From CAWHJB01 sp963698715 (GTDB lineage: Bacteria > Chloroflexota > Anaerolineae > Anaerolineales > UBA4823): DNA of 64,000 bases. A program made the position numbers and the translations under genes. How positions within the stretch are numbered: position 1 is the stretch's first letter; each line of letters starts with the position of its first letter. The DNA lies in contig CAVORW010000003.1 in NCBI GenBank assembly GCA_963698715.1, forward strand, positions 434,001 through 498,000, read 5' to 3'. Shown here in pieces: positions 42,603 to 51,506 of this stretch. Below the pieces are notes generated by a model. The model was not told the origin of the DNA and did no database searches. It saw only the letters and a list, made by a program, of their open reading frames with translations.

Positions 42603-43895
42603 GTGAATGAAAACAATTGGAAATCCAGATGGTCCAAAGACCAGATCAAAGCAATGCTGCTGGAACAGCAGCAGGCTTTCTGGCAGAGCGAGACCGGGAT
42701 AGAGCGGAAGCGATTGGGTGAAATAGAGCGTGCCATACCTCTACCGCATGCGGTGGTCATTTCTGGACTGCGGAGGGCGGGCAAATCCACACTGTTGGCG
42801 CAGTTGGCACATCGTTTAGGAGAGGAACGCTTCTACTACGTCAACTTTGAAGATGACCGCTTCCTAGGATTTCAGGCTGAGGATGCTAACGACCTCTACC
42901 AGACACTGGTGGAACTCTTTGGCGAGCGCAAGGTGTTCATCATCGATGAGGTTCAAAATGTCACCGGTTGGGAGCACTTCGTGCGTCGTTTCATGGATCA
43001 GGGGATTAAATTCTACATCACCGGTTCCAACGCTTCACTGCTCAGTCGCGAGCTAGGTACCCGCCTGACAGGACGCTACATACCAGTAGAGCTTTTTCCT
43101 TTTTCTTTCGCTGAGTTCCTGCACTTCAAGGGACACACGGTCCCTGACCTGGCACGCCAGACGACAGTGGAGATGGCGCACCTGCAACAGGTTCTTGGCG
43201 AGTACCTGCGCCTGGGTGGCATTCCTGATCCACTGAAGTACCCCGAACTACCGCTACTGCGTACTTTGTATGACGATATTCTCTATCGCGACATTGCCAC
43301 GCGCCACCGCATCGAGGAAGTGCGGGCGTTGAAAGAACTGGCTTTTTATCTGATGAGTAATCCTACCAGCCAGGTTTCTTTCAATAAGCTCAAAGAGCAG
43401 TTCCGTCTGGGTAGCGTCAATACAATCAAGAATTATATCGAATACCTGGAGAACAGCTGGCTTATATTCACCATGAACGTTTATGCTTATTCGGTGAAGC
43501 GCCAGCAAATCGCGGCCAAGAAAATATACAGCATCGACACCGGTCTGGTCAATGCAATTGGTTTCAGTTTTTCTCCCAACACCGGCAAATTGATGGAGAA
43601 CGCGGCTTACCTGGCATTGCGACGTAAGACGCACGAGATTTACTATTACACTACCCCAGCTGGCTACGAGGTGGATTTTTACTTGCCAGAGTCAGATCAA
43701 TTGATTCAGGTGGCTCAAAGCATGGATAATCCCACGACGCGGGAACGAGAGATACGGGCGCTGGTGGATGGAATGGGTGCCCTCAGCCTTTCCTCCGGAT
43801 TGATCTTGGCTGATTCAAATACCGAGGCAACAACAAGGAATGGATTTACAATAACAATCCGTTCCTTGGCTGAATGGCTTCTAGAAAGCGATTAA
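42603..43895 (+). CDS. AAA ATPase with DUF4143 C-terminal domain
   Basis: 430-residue solitary ATPase. Walker A VISGLRRAGKSTLL near 52, Walker B KVFIIDEVQN near 105 and sensor FYITGSNASLLS near 135 form the AAA_14 core. DUF4143 follows (about 205-400), with YEVDFYLPE and LIQVAQS near 355-375, where related nuclease-like folds have a catalytic Lys that is absent here. I chose the GTG at 42603 because the promoter ends just before it; an ATG 17 codons later is the alternative. Role unknown; such genes are often scattered singletons in Chloroflexota. Confidence 0.85.
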   Translation: MNENNWKSRWSKDQIKAMLLEQQQAFWQSETGIERKRLGEIERAIPLPHAVVISGLRRAGKSTLLAQLAHRLGEERFYYVNFEDDRFLGFQAEDANDLYQTLVELFGERKVFIIDEVQNVTGWEHFVRRFMDQGIKFYITGSNASLLSRELGTRLTGRYIPVELFPFSFAEFLHFKGHTVPDLARQTTVEMAHLQQVLGEYLRLGGIPDPLKYPELPLLRTLYDDILYRDIATRHRIEEVRALKELAFYLMSNPTSQVSFNKLKEQFRLGSVNTIKNYIEYLENSWLIFTMNVYAYSVKRQQIAAKKIYSIDTGLVNAIGFSFSPNTGKLMENAAYLALRRKTHEIYYYTTPAGYEVDFYLPESDQLIQVAQSMDNPTTREREIRALVDGMGALSLSSGLILADSNTEATTRNGFTITIRSLAEWLLESD

Positions 43896-44033
43896 CGTGG
43901 GCTTGTAGTATTTGCTAAACCCATACTGTGAAAACAAAACGAGGACCAATTCAGAAAGTCAGCTGCTAGTTAAATTCCGCTTACTCACCCCACAGTTGCG
44001 GCCCACCACCCAGGGAGATTTTGACTCCGGTCT

Positions 44034-44267
44034 CTATCTTTCCTGAATCATCCCTTCCGCCCCATTTTCCCGGATCCAGTAGTGCTTTTCGGCGCCAGGA
44101 TCAAGCCTGTCCATCAGCCGGAAAAGGATCTCGAAGTCGGGCTTGACCTTGACCCACATAATACGCTTGGTGCCTACGTCGCAGCCGACTTCCTGGATCA
44201 TGGTGCGCACCAGCAGCTGACGCTCTTCCTTCGTGACCCATTCCGTGCTAGCTTGCAGATTCAGCAA
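44034..44267 (-). pseudogene. Serine recombinase-like C-terminal fragment
   Basis: A 77-codon piece: TKEERQLLVRTMIQEVGCDV then VKVKPDFEILFRLM resembles the end of large serine recombinases, where a helical linker precedes a short strand pair. No catalytic domain is present. Tentative. Confidence 0.4.
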
Positions 44268-44293
44268 GGTGCGGGCTGGCCGGGCATTGGTTC

Positions 44294-44491
44294 TCGACTT
44301 CCCAGCTGGAGGCTCTGGTCAAAGCCTCCATTGGTTGGAATTTCAGCATTAAGGTATTGCTTCGGATCGGCGAGTGGCCAGCTAACCATCAACGGGTGTT
44401 CAATCTGTGTGAAGGTTGCATAGCCGCCGACGATTATCTGCCCGATAAGTTATCAAGCCACGCAGAGGCGGATAAACCGAAGGGCTGGTAA
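44294..44491 (+). other. Unrecognised coding relic
   Basis: An open frame without a start: QLEALVKASIGWNFSIKVLL, RVFNLCEGCIAADDYLPDKL and a TAA at 44489. It reads like real protein, but I do not recognise the family. From 44492 to 44654 I see nothing further. Confidence 0.3.
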
Positions 44492-44654
44492 TTCCCCCGG
44501 AGCAGATTGGTGGGGCTATTCAGAGATATTATCCAATGTCGGGCTGTGATGAAAATGGCGTCCCTTCCTCGGAGACGCCGGAGGAACGCCGCTTAGCTTG
44601 GACAGCTGAAGATCTTCAAGTTTGCATGCTGCATCCCCAGTAGTGCTCCCAGGC

Positions 44655-45527
44655 TTAGAATTTTAGTGCGCCTTCCATTAAGCCTTTTGTGAACCAGCGC
44701 TGCAAACCAAAATAAATCAGCAATGGTGGGATGAAGCTGATCAATATTGCCATCGATGCCACCGGAAAGGTCCAGTCCCCGGAGGCCGGGGAAGGTTTAA
44801 GCAGCTGAACGCCGATAGACATGGGCATTGCTTTTAATGTCGTCGAAAAGGTGAAAGCGTATAGGTATTCACCCCAGATTGGGACAAAACTGAGGATCGC
44901 GACGGTAACGAGCGATGGCGACACGAGCGGCATCATAATCTGCCAGTAGAGCCGTATCGGGGAGCAGCCGTCTACAACGGCTGCATCCTCCAGCTCTTTG
45001 GGGATGGCGGTAAATGCGCTGCGCATAATATAAATGCTTAGGGAGAGAAACCAACCGGTGTAGGCAAACGTGAGCCCTGTGGTTGTATCCAGCAAGTCCA
45101 TCTTTTGCAGAACTTCGTAAAGCCCTGGGATCGACATACTTTTTGGCAAAAACATAGAGATCACAACACTCCAAAAAATGAAGTCTCTGCCTGGGAATTT
45201 CATCCGGGAAAATACATAGCCGGAAAGAGATGCGATTAGCAGGATGAGCAGTACAGATGTTCCGGTAATGATAATACTGTTGCGGTAAAAGAGGATCAGT
45301 TTAGGGAACATCTCAACCACCAGGCGAGCATTATCCAAGGTCAAGGTGGAGGGCAGCAATTTCATGGGAATGATATACGTTTCTTCGACTGGTCGAAATG
45401 CTATGCTGATGAGCCACATCAATGGTGCCAGGCTGAAGAGTGCGACAGCAATCAGAAAAAGCTGTTTTAAGCTGGTTTGCAAGCGCCGGATAAGGGCGAA
45501 GCGGTTAAGTTTAAGAGAAGACAACAT
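44655..45527 (-). CDS. Carbohydrate ABC transporter permease (MalG-like)
   Basis: Inner-membrane permease, 290 residues, six predicted membrane segments. The EAA loop that docks the ATPase reads ELEDAAVVDGCSPIRLYWQI near 185. It ends FTKGLMEGALKF, a typical MalG/UgpE tail. It follows the partner permease by nine bases. No ATPase gene is in this operon; a shared MsmX-type ATPase encoded elsewhere is likely. Confidence 0.95.
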   Translation of the reverse strand: MLSSLKLNRFALIRRLQTSLKQLFLIAVALFSLAPLMWLISIAFRPVEETYIIPMKLLPSTLTLDNARLVVEMFPKLILFYRNSIIITGTSVLLILLIASLSGYVFSRMKFPGRDFIFWSVVISMFLPKSMSIPGLYEVLQKMDLLDTTTGLTFAYTGWFLSLSIYIMRSAFTAIPKELEDAAVVDGCSPIRLYWQIMMPLVSPSLVTVAILSFVPIWGEYLYAFTFSTTLKAMPMSIGVQLLKPSPASGDWTFPVASMAILISFIPPLLIYFGLQRWFTKGLMEGALKF

Positions 45528-45536
45528 CCGTTCCTC

Positions 45537-46478
45537 CTAATCTTCCTCTGCATGCATTAATTTCCAGGCAATAACTGCTGTCAGCGCTGAAAAAATGCCC
45601 AAAATGATAAACCAGGTGCTGCCGTAGCCCATATCCCAGTTGCCATCTCTAAAACTGATGTAATAGGCCTGCAAACCGTAGGTCATGGTCGTCCGGACTG
45701 GAGAGCCTTGAGTCATCACCAGGGGTTCCTCCACCATACCTAAGACCTGCAACCGAAGCGTGAGAATGATGAGGAAAGTAGGAATGAGAAGGGGCAGCTC
45801 GATGAAGCGGATCAGCTGCCATTCACTGGCGCCATCGATGCGGGCCGCCTCGCGGATTTCGTTAGAGATATTCCCCAAACCAACCAGAAATAAAATCATG
45901 GTAACGCCCATCAAACGCCACACACTCATAAAAGCCAGCGATGGCAGGGCGGATGCAGGGTGGGCCAGCCATCTGGTCCAGGGCCAGGGTATGCCCAAGT
46001 TCCATATAATCGTGTTCAGCACGCCCCAGGTGGGGTCGAAAATCCAGGTCCAAACGATGAAAATGATACCAGCGGGGAGCACTACCGGCAGATAAAAGAT
46101 CGTCCGGTAGATCGTGGCTAACCTGGCCCTGGCGACCCGGTCCAGAGCCAGGGCGACCAGCAGGGCCAGCAAAGAGCTGCTTGGAACATACATGAGGAAG
46201 AATTTAAGGGTTACCCAGGTAGTTTCCAGGACGCGAGGGTCCTGAACCCATCTGATGATATTTTCCAAACCATTGAATTGGATCCGATCGGGGCGCAAAA
46301 ACTCGTAGCGCATGAATACAAACTGGACTGTACGAAAACTTGGATAGAGCACAAACAGGCCATAAAATAGAAACAATGGGACTAAAAGAAGATAAGCCAA
46401 TTTGCCATTCCACACGTTTCGCAATAGATCTCCGGGAAATCGCGCCAAACGGGCGGTATTTGAGGTGCGCTCGGCCAT
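45537..46478 (-). CDS. Carbohydrate ABC transporter permease (MalF/UgpA-like)
   Basis: 313-residue inner-membrane permease. The long N-terminal segment (LAYLLLVPLFLFYGLFVLYP) is followed by an EAA loop IREAARIDGASEWQLIRFIE near 210, typical of the UgpA group. I placed the start at 46478 (MAERTSN), behind GGGAG; the longer open frame runs into the terminator hairpin. Works with the downstream MalG-like permease and upstream binding protein. Confidence 0.93.
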   Translation of the reverse strand: MAERTSNTARLARFPGDLLRNVWNGKLAYLLLVPLFLFYGLFVLYPSFRTVQFVFMRYEFLRPDRIQFNGLENIIRWVQDPRVLETTWVTLKFFLMYVPSSSLLALLVALALDRVARARLATIYRTIFYLPVVLPAGIIFIVWTWIFDPTWGVLNTIIWNLGIPWPWTRWLAHPASALPSLAFMSVWRLMGVTMILFLVGLGNISNEIREAARIDGASEWQLIRFIELPLLIPTFLIILTLRLQVLGMVEEPLVMTQGSPVRTTMTYGLQAYYISFRDGNWDMGYGSTWFIILGIFSALTAVIAWKLMHAEED

Positions 46479-46533
46479 ATTCAGATGGGCTCCCAGCAGA
46501 AAAGAGCGGAGTAGTTTTTCCCAAAAAACTTTC

Positions 46534-46566
46534 CCTCCAGAGGCATACTGGGTATGCCTCTGGAGG
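46534..46566 (-). terminator. Terminator or attenuator between binding protein and permeases
   Basis: A perfect 15-bp stem (CCTCCAGAGGCATAC and its complement) with a 3-base loop. On the minus strand it is followed by GGAAAGTTTTTT. It would let the binding protein be made in excess over the permeases. Confidence 0.8.
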
Positions 46567-46609
46567 TGATTGATCAAACAGTTTAGAGACGGTTCCCGTT
46601 CAGGCCGGG

Positions 46610-47935
46610 TTACTTGGCTTTTTCGAGCTCTTCAGCCATACGCCTGACGATGTTCGCCTGGGTTTCTTCGGGAGATTGATCCAGCAGCAGCATCTTCTCC
46701 AGTTCCTCACCAAGGATTGGTTGTTCGAACGAAAGATAATATTCGTTGGAGGGGATAGGTTGGGCTACTTCGAGCAGGCTGATCAGGCCTGGAGCCCATT
46801 CGGGCAGCTTATTTTCAGCGATGTATCGATCCGCGATGGATTTGAAGGGTACGATTTTGTAGTTTTCAAGGTAGGAAATGTCAATCATCGGCTGGGTATG
46901 AAGGATTTCTTTCAGGAAGGTAATTGCGCCAGGGATATTAGAGGAATACTTCGGGATGATGGCGCCACCTGTCCAAAAGATGGTGTTGTCATTGGTGCCG
47001 CTTGGAAAACTGGTCATGAGCACATCATCAGCCGGTACATTGGCCTGAATCGCCCGCAGTACCTGCGCCTGCCAGTAGGTCATCATGACCACACCATTGG
47101 CCTGAAATGTCTTGGAGGAACCCAGGGCATCTGCCGAGTTGGCGGGCATGTATTCGTACAGCGCCTTAATCAGCTGGAGGGTCTTGAGAGTCGGTTCGCC
47201 TTCCAGGTTGAGAATGCCTTCGGGAGTGTACATGCTGTCGGTGTAAGTGCCTAGGATGGGCATGAACAAGCGATGCGAGAATTTCCAATCACCGCCAAAG
47301 CAGCTGACGGTGTCGCCATAATTTGCCTTGACCTGTTCGCAAGCCTGTAATATTTCATCCCAAGTTTTGGGCGGGACATCACTGCCGGTTGCCTCGATCA
47401 ACATTGAAGGTCGATAAATCAACCCGAAGACATCCGACCAGAAGGGATAGGTGTAGATTTTTCCATCACCAGTGTATTTAATTTCCGTTAATACGCTGGG
47501 ATATACGTCGTCCCAGGTCTCCTGAGGGAAATAATCATCCAACGGTTCAAGCAAACCAAGTTTTGCCAGGAAACTGGGTTCGATGAAGGGTGTTGGGCCA
47601 AAGATGACGTCATATGGTGCAGTTTGCTGCTGGGCATCCAACTGGAGTTTTTGGGTCAGGGCTGCATAAGCTTGCTCCTCAGCCGGAAGGGTCAAGAACT
47701 CATATTGAAAATCGGGATGGGCTGCTTGGTAGTCCTTTAGCGCCTGCTCGAGCGGGAACCACTGGATGTATTGGGCGTATAGGGCCACGCGTAAAGGTTT
47801 TGATTCTGTTGCTGCAGGCGCCTCGGGTGCGGCTGGTTCGGCGGGAGCCTGGGTGGCGGTTGTACAACCAGCAGCTGCCATGAGCATGATGACGAGCAGA
47901 ATTGGCACAATTGTTGAAAACCGGATCTTAAACAT
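46610..47935 (-). CDS. Sugar-binding lipoprotein (family 1 extracellular solute-binding protein)
   Basis: 441 residues. The signal peptide ends in the lipobox MAAAGC, lipidation at Cys24. A proline/alanine-rich linker (APAEPAAPEAPAAT) tethers the binding lobe. The body has family-1 features: DVIFGPTPFIEPSFLAKLG near 125, FWSDVFGLIYRP near 165 and the WTGGAIIPKYSSN region near 315. It delivers a sugar or aminosugar to the two permeases downstream. It lies 126 bases after the MocA pseudogene and probably shares its promoter at 49327. Confidence 0.94.
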   Translation of the reverse strand: MFKIRFSTIVPILLVIMLMAAAGCTTATQAPAEPAAPEAPAATESKPLRVALYAQYIQWFPLEQALKDYQAAHPDFQYEFLTLPAEEQAYAALTQKLQLDAQQQTAPYDVIFGPTPFIEPSFLAKLGLLEPLDDYFPQETWDDVYPSVLTEIKYTGDGKIYTYPFWSDVFGLIYRPSMLIEATGSDVPPKTWDEILQACEQVKANYGDTVSCFGGDWKFSHRLFMPILGTYTDSMYTPEGILNLEGEPTLKTLQLIKALYEYMPANSADALGSSKTFQANGVVMMTYWQAQVLRAIQANVPADDVLMTSFPSGTNDNTIFWTGGAIIPKYSSNIPGAITFLKEILHTQPMIDISYLENYKIVPFKSIADRYIAENKLPEWAPGLISLLEVAQPIPSNEYYLSFEQPILGEELEKMLLLDQSPEETQANIVRRMAEELEKAK

Positions 47936-48061
47936 ACTTCATTCTCCTCCATTGAAAGAATTGGATTACAAAAATCTGTGGATGGTTTGGGTAATTATTT
48001 AATTAACCCTGGAATATGGTCCTCCTCTCTGTAAAAATCCGACTTGTCTGCTCAGTTTCTA

Positions 48062-49076
48062 TCAAAGCGGTAAAAACACCGGTTTACCTTCCTCGACGGA
48101 CTGGTCGATTGCCAGCAGAGCTTCGTGGACATTCATCGTACCGGACAGGCTTATGTCGGTGTCTCGATCCTCTTCAATGCAGGCGATTAAATTGGCTAAA
48201 CCGGGCGAATATGGATGATCCGTTACCAAACCACTATCGGGCATTTGAGTGGGTATCGTGACATAATCCGTCTGGCCCGGGTAAAGATGGGACCAGAGGC
48301 GATTATCGCGCAAGCTGCCCTTGTCACCCAGAACTGTTATATTGTAGGAGTAGGGCATGACGCAGCCCATACTGGCAGACACCCGGCCGATTGCGCCGCT
48401 TTTAAAACGAACCAGTGCTTCCACCGTATGTGCGTATTCGTACCATTCTTTTCCGATCCCTTGGGTTCCGAAAGCCGAGACTTCCACAATATCCGAGTTT
48501 GCCAGCCAACGAGCTGTGTCGAGGGCGTGGCAGCCACCCACCAGAAAAACACTGCCAGCTACCGATTTGGTGGTAATCCAATGGCCTGGGCCAGCCCGGG
48601 GTGTGCTGTGCCAGTAACATGTTTCGATCATAAACACACTGCCTCAGCGCGCCATCTGTGATGAGTTTTTTAGCCATTTGCAGGTAGGGGTTCCAGCGTA
48701 AAACAAAAGAAACCTGGGTTTTGACTCCGGCTTTTTGGACGGCAGTGCTCAGAGTACGGAGTTCTTCCAGGTTTAATGCAACTGGTTTTTCGATCAGGAT
48801 ATGTTTGCCGGCCTGGGCGGCCAGAGTCGCCTGGCTGGCATGGAAGCTGTTGGGCGTGCAGACCAGGACGATTTCGATCTCGGGGTTCGATAACATCTGG
48901 TCGAGATCGGTGTAGATTTCACATTTAACCCCATGATCCGTTGCTAATGCCTGGCCCTGTTTGGGGTCATTCGTGCACATCGCAACGAGCCTAACTTTCT
49001 GGTCTGATAAGATCGTCTTGACATGAGCGCGGGCATTATTCCCTGTACCAATTATGGCTATACCGTGAGTATCCAT
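48062..49076 (-). pseudogene. Gfo/Idh/MocA oxidoreductase, frameshifted
   Basis: The N-terminal NAD(P)-binding part (49076 to about 48655: IAIIGTGNNARAHV, HILIEKPVALNLEEL with the conserved EKP) and the C-terminal part (about 48650-48062: VFMIETCYWHSTPRAG, GGCHALDTARWLA with the conserved H-D) are in different frames. One base has been lost or gained near 48640-48655. Both halves are otherwise complete, so this is a very recent mutation, a sequencing error or programmed slippage. The start at 49076 has AAGG six bases upstream. First gene of the minus-strand sugar operon. Confidence 0.88.
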
Positions 49077-49326
49077 GCGAAACCTTGTCAGAAATCTGGG
49101 AAATCGGATAATCCGCTTAGTTCTAAACCTACACAGAACATTATACTTTTTTTCAATCCGAAAATTTTGAGCGCTGTGGCAGCCGATGCCTACTCCAAAG
49201 GCCTGCCGATCACGGACTTCCTTTTCGGACGGGTCCTGGTCACTTGACTGGCCCAAGCACATCTCTGTGCTACAGCGATAGGATTTCCCAAAAACCCTAT
49301 ATATCGCTGATAGCGCTAGATAATTT

Positions 49327-49356
49327 ATAGTAGCACGAATCAAATATCTTTGTCAA
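49327..49356 (-). promoter_or_regulatory. Promoter of the MocA-ABC operon
   Basis: On the minus strand TTGACA (49356-49351), 18-base spacer, TACTAT (49332-49327). It lies about 250 bases before the MocA start. Confidence 0.7.
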
Positions 49357-49407
49357 GCAAAATTGCGACCAACTCATTCAAAAAAATGATCGATTCATCT
49401 AGGAAAT

Positions 49408-49464
49408 TGCGCATTATAATTAGTAAATGTTAATTGGACACAGAAATGCGCGTTTTAACATATT
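49408..49464 (+). promoter_or_regulatory. Plus-strand promoter region with two TGCGC sites
   Basis: TTGGAC (49434-49439) and CATATT (49459-49464) could serve as boxes with a 19-base spacer. TGCGCG (49447-49452) lies in that spacer and TGCGCA (49408-49413) just upstream. The 12-mer ACAGAAATGCGC (49440-49451) recurs exactly at 54301-54312, upstream of DegT and DeoR. Candidate operators of the DeoR regulator. Confidence 0.5.
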
Positions 49465-49476
49465 TCAACACAACGA

Positions 49477-49517
49477 CACCTTTTAGCTTTGAGGTCGAGT
49501 GATCCCGAGTTCACGTT
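49477..49517 (+). promoter_or_regulatory. Conserved leader element, copy 1
   Basis: Starts CACCTTTTAGCTTTGAGGTC and ends CACGTT. About 35 of 41 positions match the element at 54453-54492. It lies 47 bases before the amidohydrolase start codon, downstream of the presumed promoter, so it may act in DNA or in the RNA leader. Confidence 0.65.
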
Positions 49518-49564
49518 ATTTTAGAATAGATGGCCATGACAGGATTAATTCCAGGAGTAAAGAG

Positions 49565-50593
49565 ATGTTATCCCAGGATTATCACCGCAATTTTGATGCA
49601 TTTGCCCGGATGCCCATCACAGATGGGCATTTACATGTTTGGAGAGGATTTCAACCAGCACAGATTTGGGATACTTTAAAGAAAGTCGGCGTCCAACGCT
49701 GCAATGCGCTGTCTCTGAATAATTTTAAAATGGGGGGCACCTTGAATGTGGAGGCATTGAATTTTAAGAAAGCCTCCAGCGGAAGGGCTTATGCATTTGG
49801 GTCATTGGATTACAAAACCCACTTAAGTGGCGGGAAAATGAAACCCGAAGACCTGGTTTTGCAGGCCCAGCGTCTGAAGACCCTGGGTTTCGATGGAATA
49901 AAAATGTGGGAGGGGAAACCTTTGGCATACATCGTGCTCCCTGACAGGCTGGATGGAGCCTTCTTCGATCCCTTCTTTGCCTGGGCAGAAGAGCAGCGCT
50001 TTCCCATTATCCTGCACCTGGCGGATGCACCCCGCTTTTGGGATCCGGCCCGCAAAGGCCTGGATCCCTGGTCTTTTGCGGATGAGCCTTACCCCACCCG
50101 AGAGGAAATGTACGCGAATTTAGAGACAATTTTGAACCGCCACCCACGCCTCAACCTTATTTTGGCGCATTTACTGTTCTTGTGGGGGGAGCTGCAGGAA
50201 GCTCGTCGGATACTGGATGCACACCCATCGATCGCCTTCGATTTAACCCCCGGGGTTCAAGGGTATATCCAGATGAGTCATGAGGCAGCCGAGTCTCGCC
50301 AGTTTTTTCTTGAATACCAAGATCGGTTAATTTACGGAACAGACATTGGAGCCTTGCCGCTGCTGGATTCTGCTGCTGATTTCGATGTAGATCGTGAGGC
50401 CGGGCAGCCTTGGTTGGTGCGCTCTTTTCTGGAAACCGACTGGGATATTCCATTCCCGGGTTGGATTGGGGTGATGAAAGCTGCGCCAGCAGGTAAAAGG
50501 CTGCGCGGGATCACTTTACCAACCGTTGCGCTCGAAAAAATCTACCGGCTTAATTTTGAGCAGATGGTCGGTACAGACCCTCGGCAACTCTAG
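49565..50593 (+). CDS. Amidohydrolase-2 family metal-dependent hydrolase
   Basis: 342 residues with a TIM-barrel metal hydrolase pattern: DGHLHVW near 20, IILHLADAPRFWDP near 150, LILAHLLFLWGE near 200 and IYGTDIGALPLL near 262. Family members hydrolyse or decarboxylate cyclic amides, lactones and aromatic acids; here a sugar-derived lactone is possible given neighbours. AGGAG seven bases before the ATG at 49565 fixes the start. First gene of the plus-strand branch, preceded by the shared leader element. Confidence 0.85.
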   Translation: MLSQDYHRNFDAFARMPITDGHLHVWRGFQPAQIWDTLKKVGVQRCNALSLNNFKMGGTLNVEALNFKKASSGRAYAFGSLDYKTHLSGGKMKPEDLVLQAQRLKTLGFDGIKMWEGKPLAYIVLPDRLDGAFFDPFFAWAEEQRFPIILHLADAPRFWDPARKGLDPWSFADEPYPTREEMYANLETILNRHPRLNLILAHLLFLWGELQEARRILDAHPSIAFDLTPGVQGYIQMSHEAAESRQFFLEYQDRLIYGTDIGALPLLDSAADFDVDREAGQPWLVRSFLETDWDIPFPGWIGVMKAAPAGKRLRGITLPTVALEKIYRLNFEQMVGTDPRQL

Positions 50594-50763
50594 ATCAGGC
50601 CCAACACTCATTTCTTATTATTAAGCATGTTGACAAATCAAATCCGCTAATTCCTTGGCAAAATGTGCAATTATGGCTTGCCTTTTTTAAAAGCAGCTAG
50701 GATTAAATCATAGTCCATAATGCCAGCACCTTTCGGGTTCTCTGAAAAAGGGATGGATCAGGC

Positions 50764-51441
50764 ATGCAGCGTACTGATAAATTGCCAAGCTACCTTTGCC
50801 AGCGCATACCGGAGTCGTTTTCGGTCGATGGAGATATTTCAAAGCCAATCTGGCATTCCATACCTGTCCTGGAATTGAGACTCGCGGCAGACGGTAAAAT
50901 GCCCACCCAATTTACTTCTGTGCAGGGCTGTTGGGATGGAGATAATCTGTACCTTGCCTTCGAATGCCACGATCTCGATATCCGGGCCAACCTGGTGCAT
51001 CGCGATGATCTTGTATGGCAGGAAGAAGCTGTGGAGGCTTTTATTGCGCCATATGGTGATCTGCGCCACTATTATGAATTTCAATGCAGCCCGATCAATG
51101 TGGTGCGGGACTTGAGGGTAACCAGCCCGAATGCCCGACCAGATCATGAAATCTTCGATGGATCCTGGGATTGCGCTGGCTGGCGAACAGCGGTTTGTTC
51201 GTTCGCCGAACGACCCAATGCTACCCCGAGCCCTCCGGGTTGGAGCGTGGAATGGCAGATCCCCTTAGGTGAACTATTAGGCTCAGGAGCCGGCCCGGTC
51301 CTGTCCGGTGAAGAGTGGCGAGTAAATCTGTACCGGATAGATCGTTGGCCCCGGGAAGAATATTCGAGCTGGGCAGCAACGCCGGGCCAGCCGTTCTCAT
51401 TTCATCGCCCGACTTGTTTTGGGCACTGGATATTTGAATAG
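50764..51441 (+). CDS. CBM9-like carbohydrate-binding domain protein
   Basis: 225 residues matching the CBM9/DOMON-type beta sandwich: FSVDGDISKPIWHSIP near 20, GCWDGDNLYLAFECHD near 58, WQEEAVEAFIAPYGD near 88, and WSVEWQIPLGELLG near 160. No signal peptide is seen, so it may act in the cytoplasm, unlike classical CBM9. It is not fused to a catalytic domain. Lies between the amidohydrolase and the first NagB-like gene in what looks like one operon. Confidence 0.82.
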   Translation: MQRTDKLPSYLCQRIPESFSVDGDISKPIWHSIPVLELRLAADGKMPTQFTSVQGCWDGDNLYLAFECHDLDIRANLVHRDDLVWQEEAVEAFIAPYGDLRHYYEFQCSPINVVRDLRVTSPNARPDHEIFDGSWDCAGWRTAVCSFAERPNATPSPPGWSVEWQIPLGELLGSGAGPVLSGEEWRVNLYRIDRWPREEYSSWAATPGQPFSFHRPTCFGHWIFE

Positions 51442-51506
51442 CCCGCTCGCTGGCCCTGAATTGTCACTTAACCAGGCCATGCGCGTATAAAAACAACAGG
51501 AGAACC

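Larger units (their letters stand above)
49077..49564. other. Divergent promoter region of the sugar regulon
   Basis: 488 bases without a gene. Holds the minus-strand promoter at 49327-49356, two TGCGC sites, a plus-strand promoter-like pair and the 40-bp leader element. A dyad-like GCGCTATCAGCGATATAT lies near 49300, downstream of the minus-strand start. Confidence 0.7.

Noticed and set aside
44082..44423. A 113-codon plus-strand frame.
   Set aside because: Mostly opposite the recombinase-like fragment, with no motif; the frame at 44294-44491 looks more protein-like.
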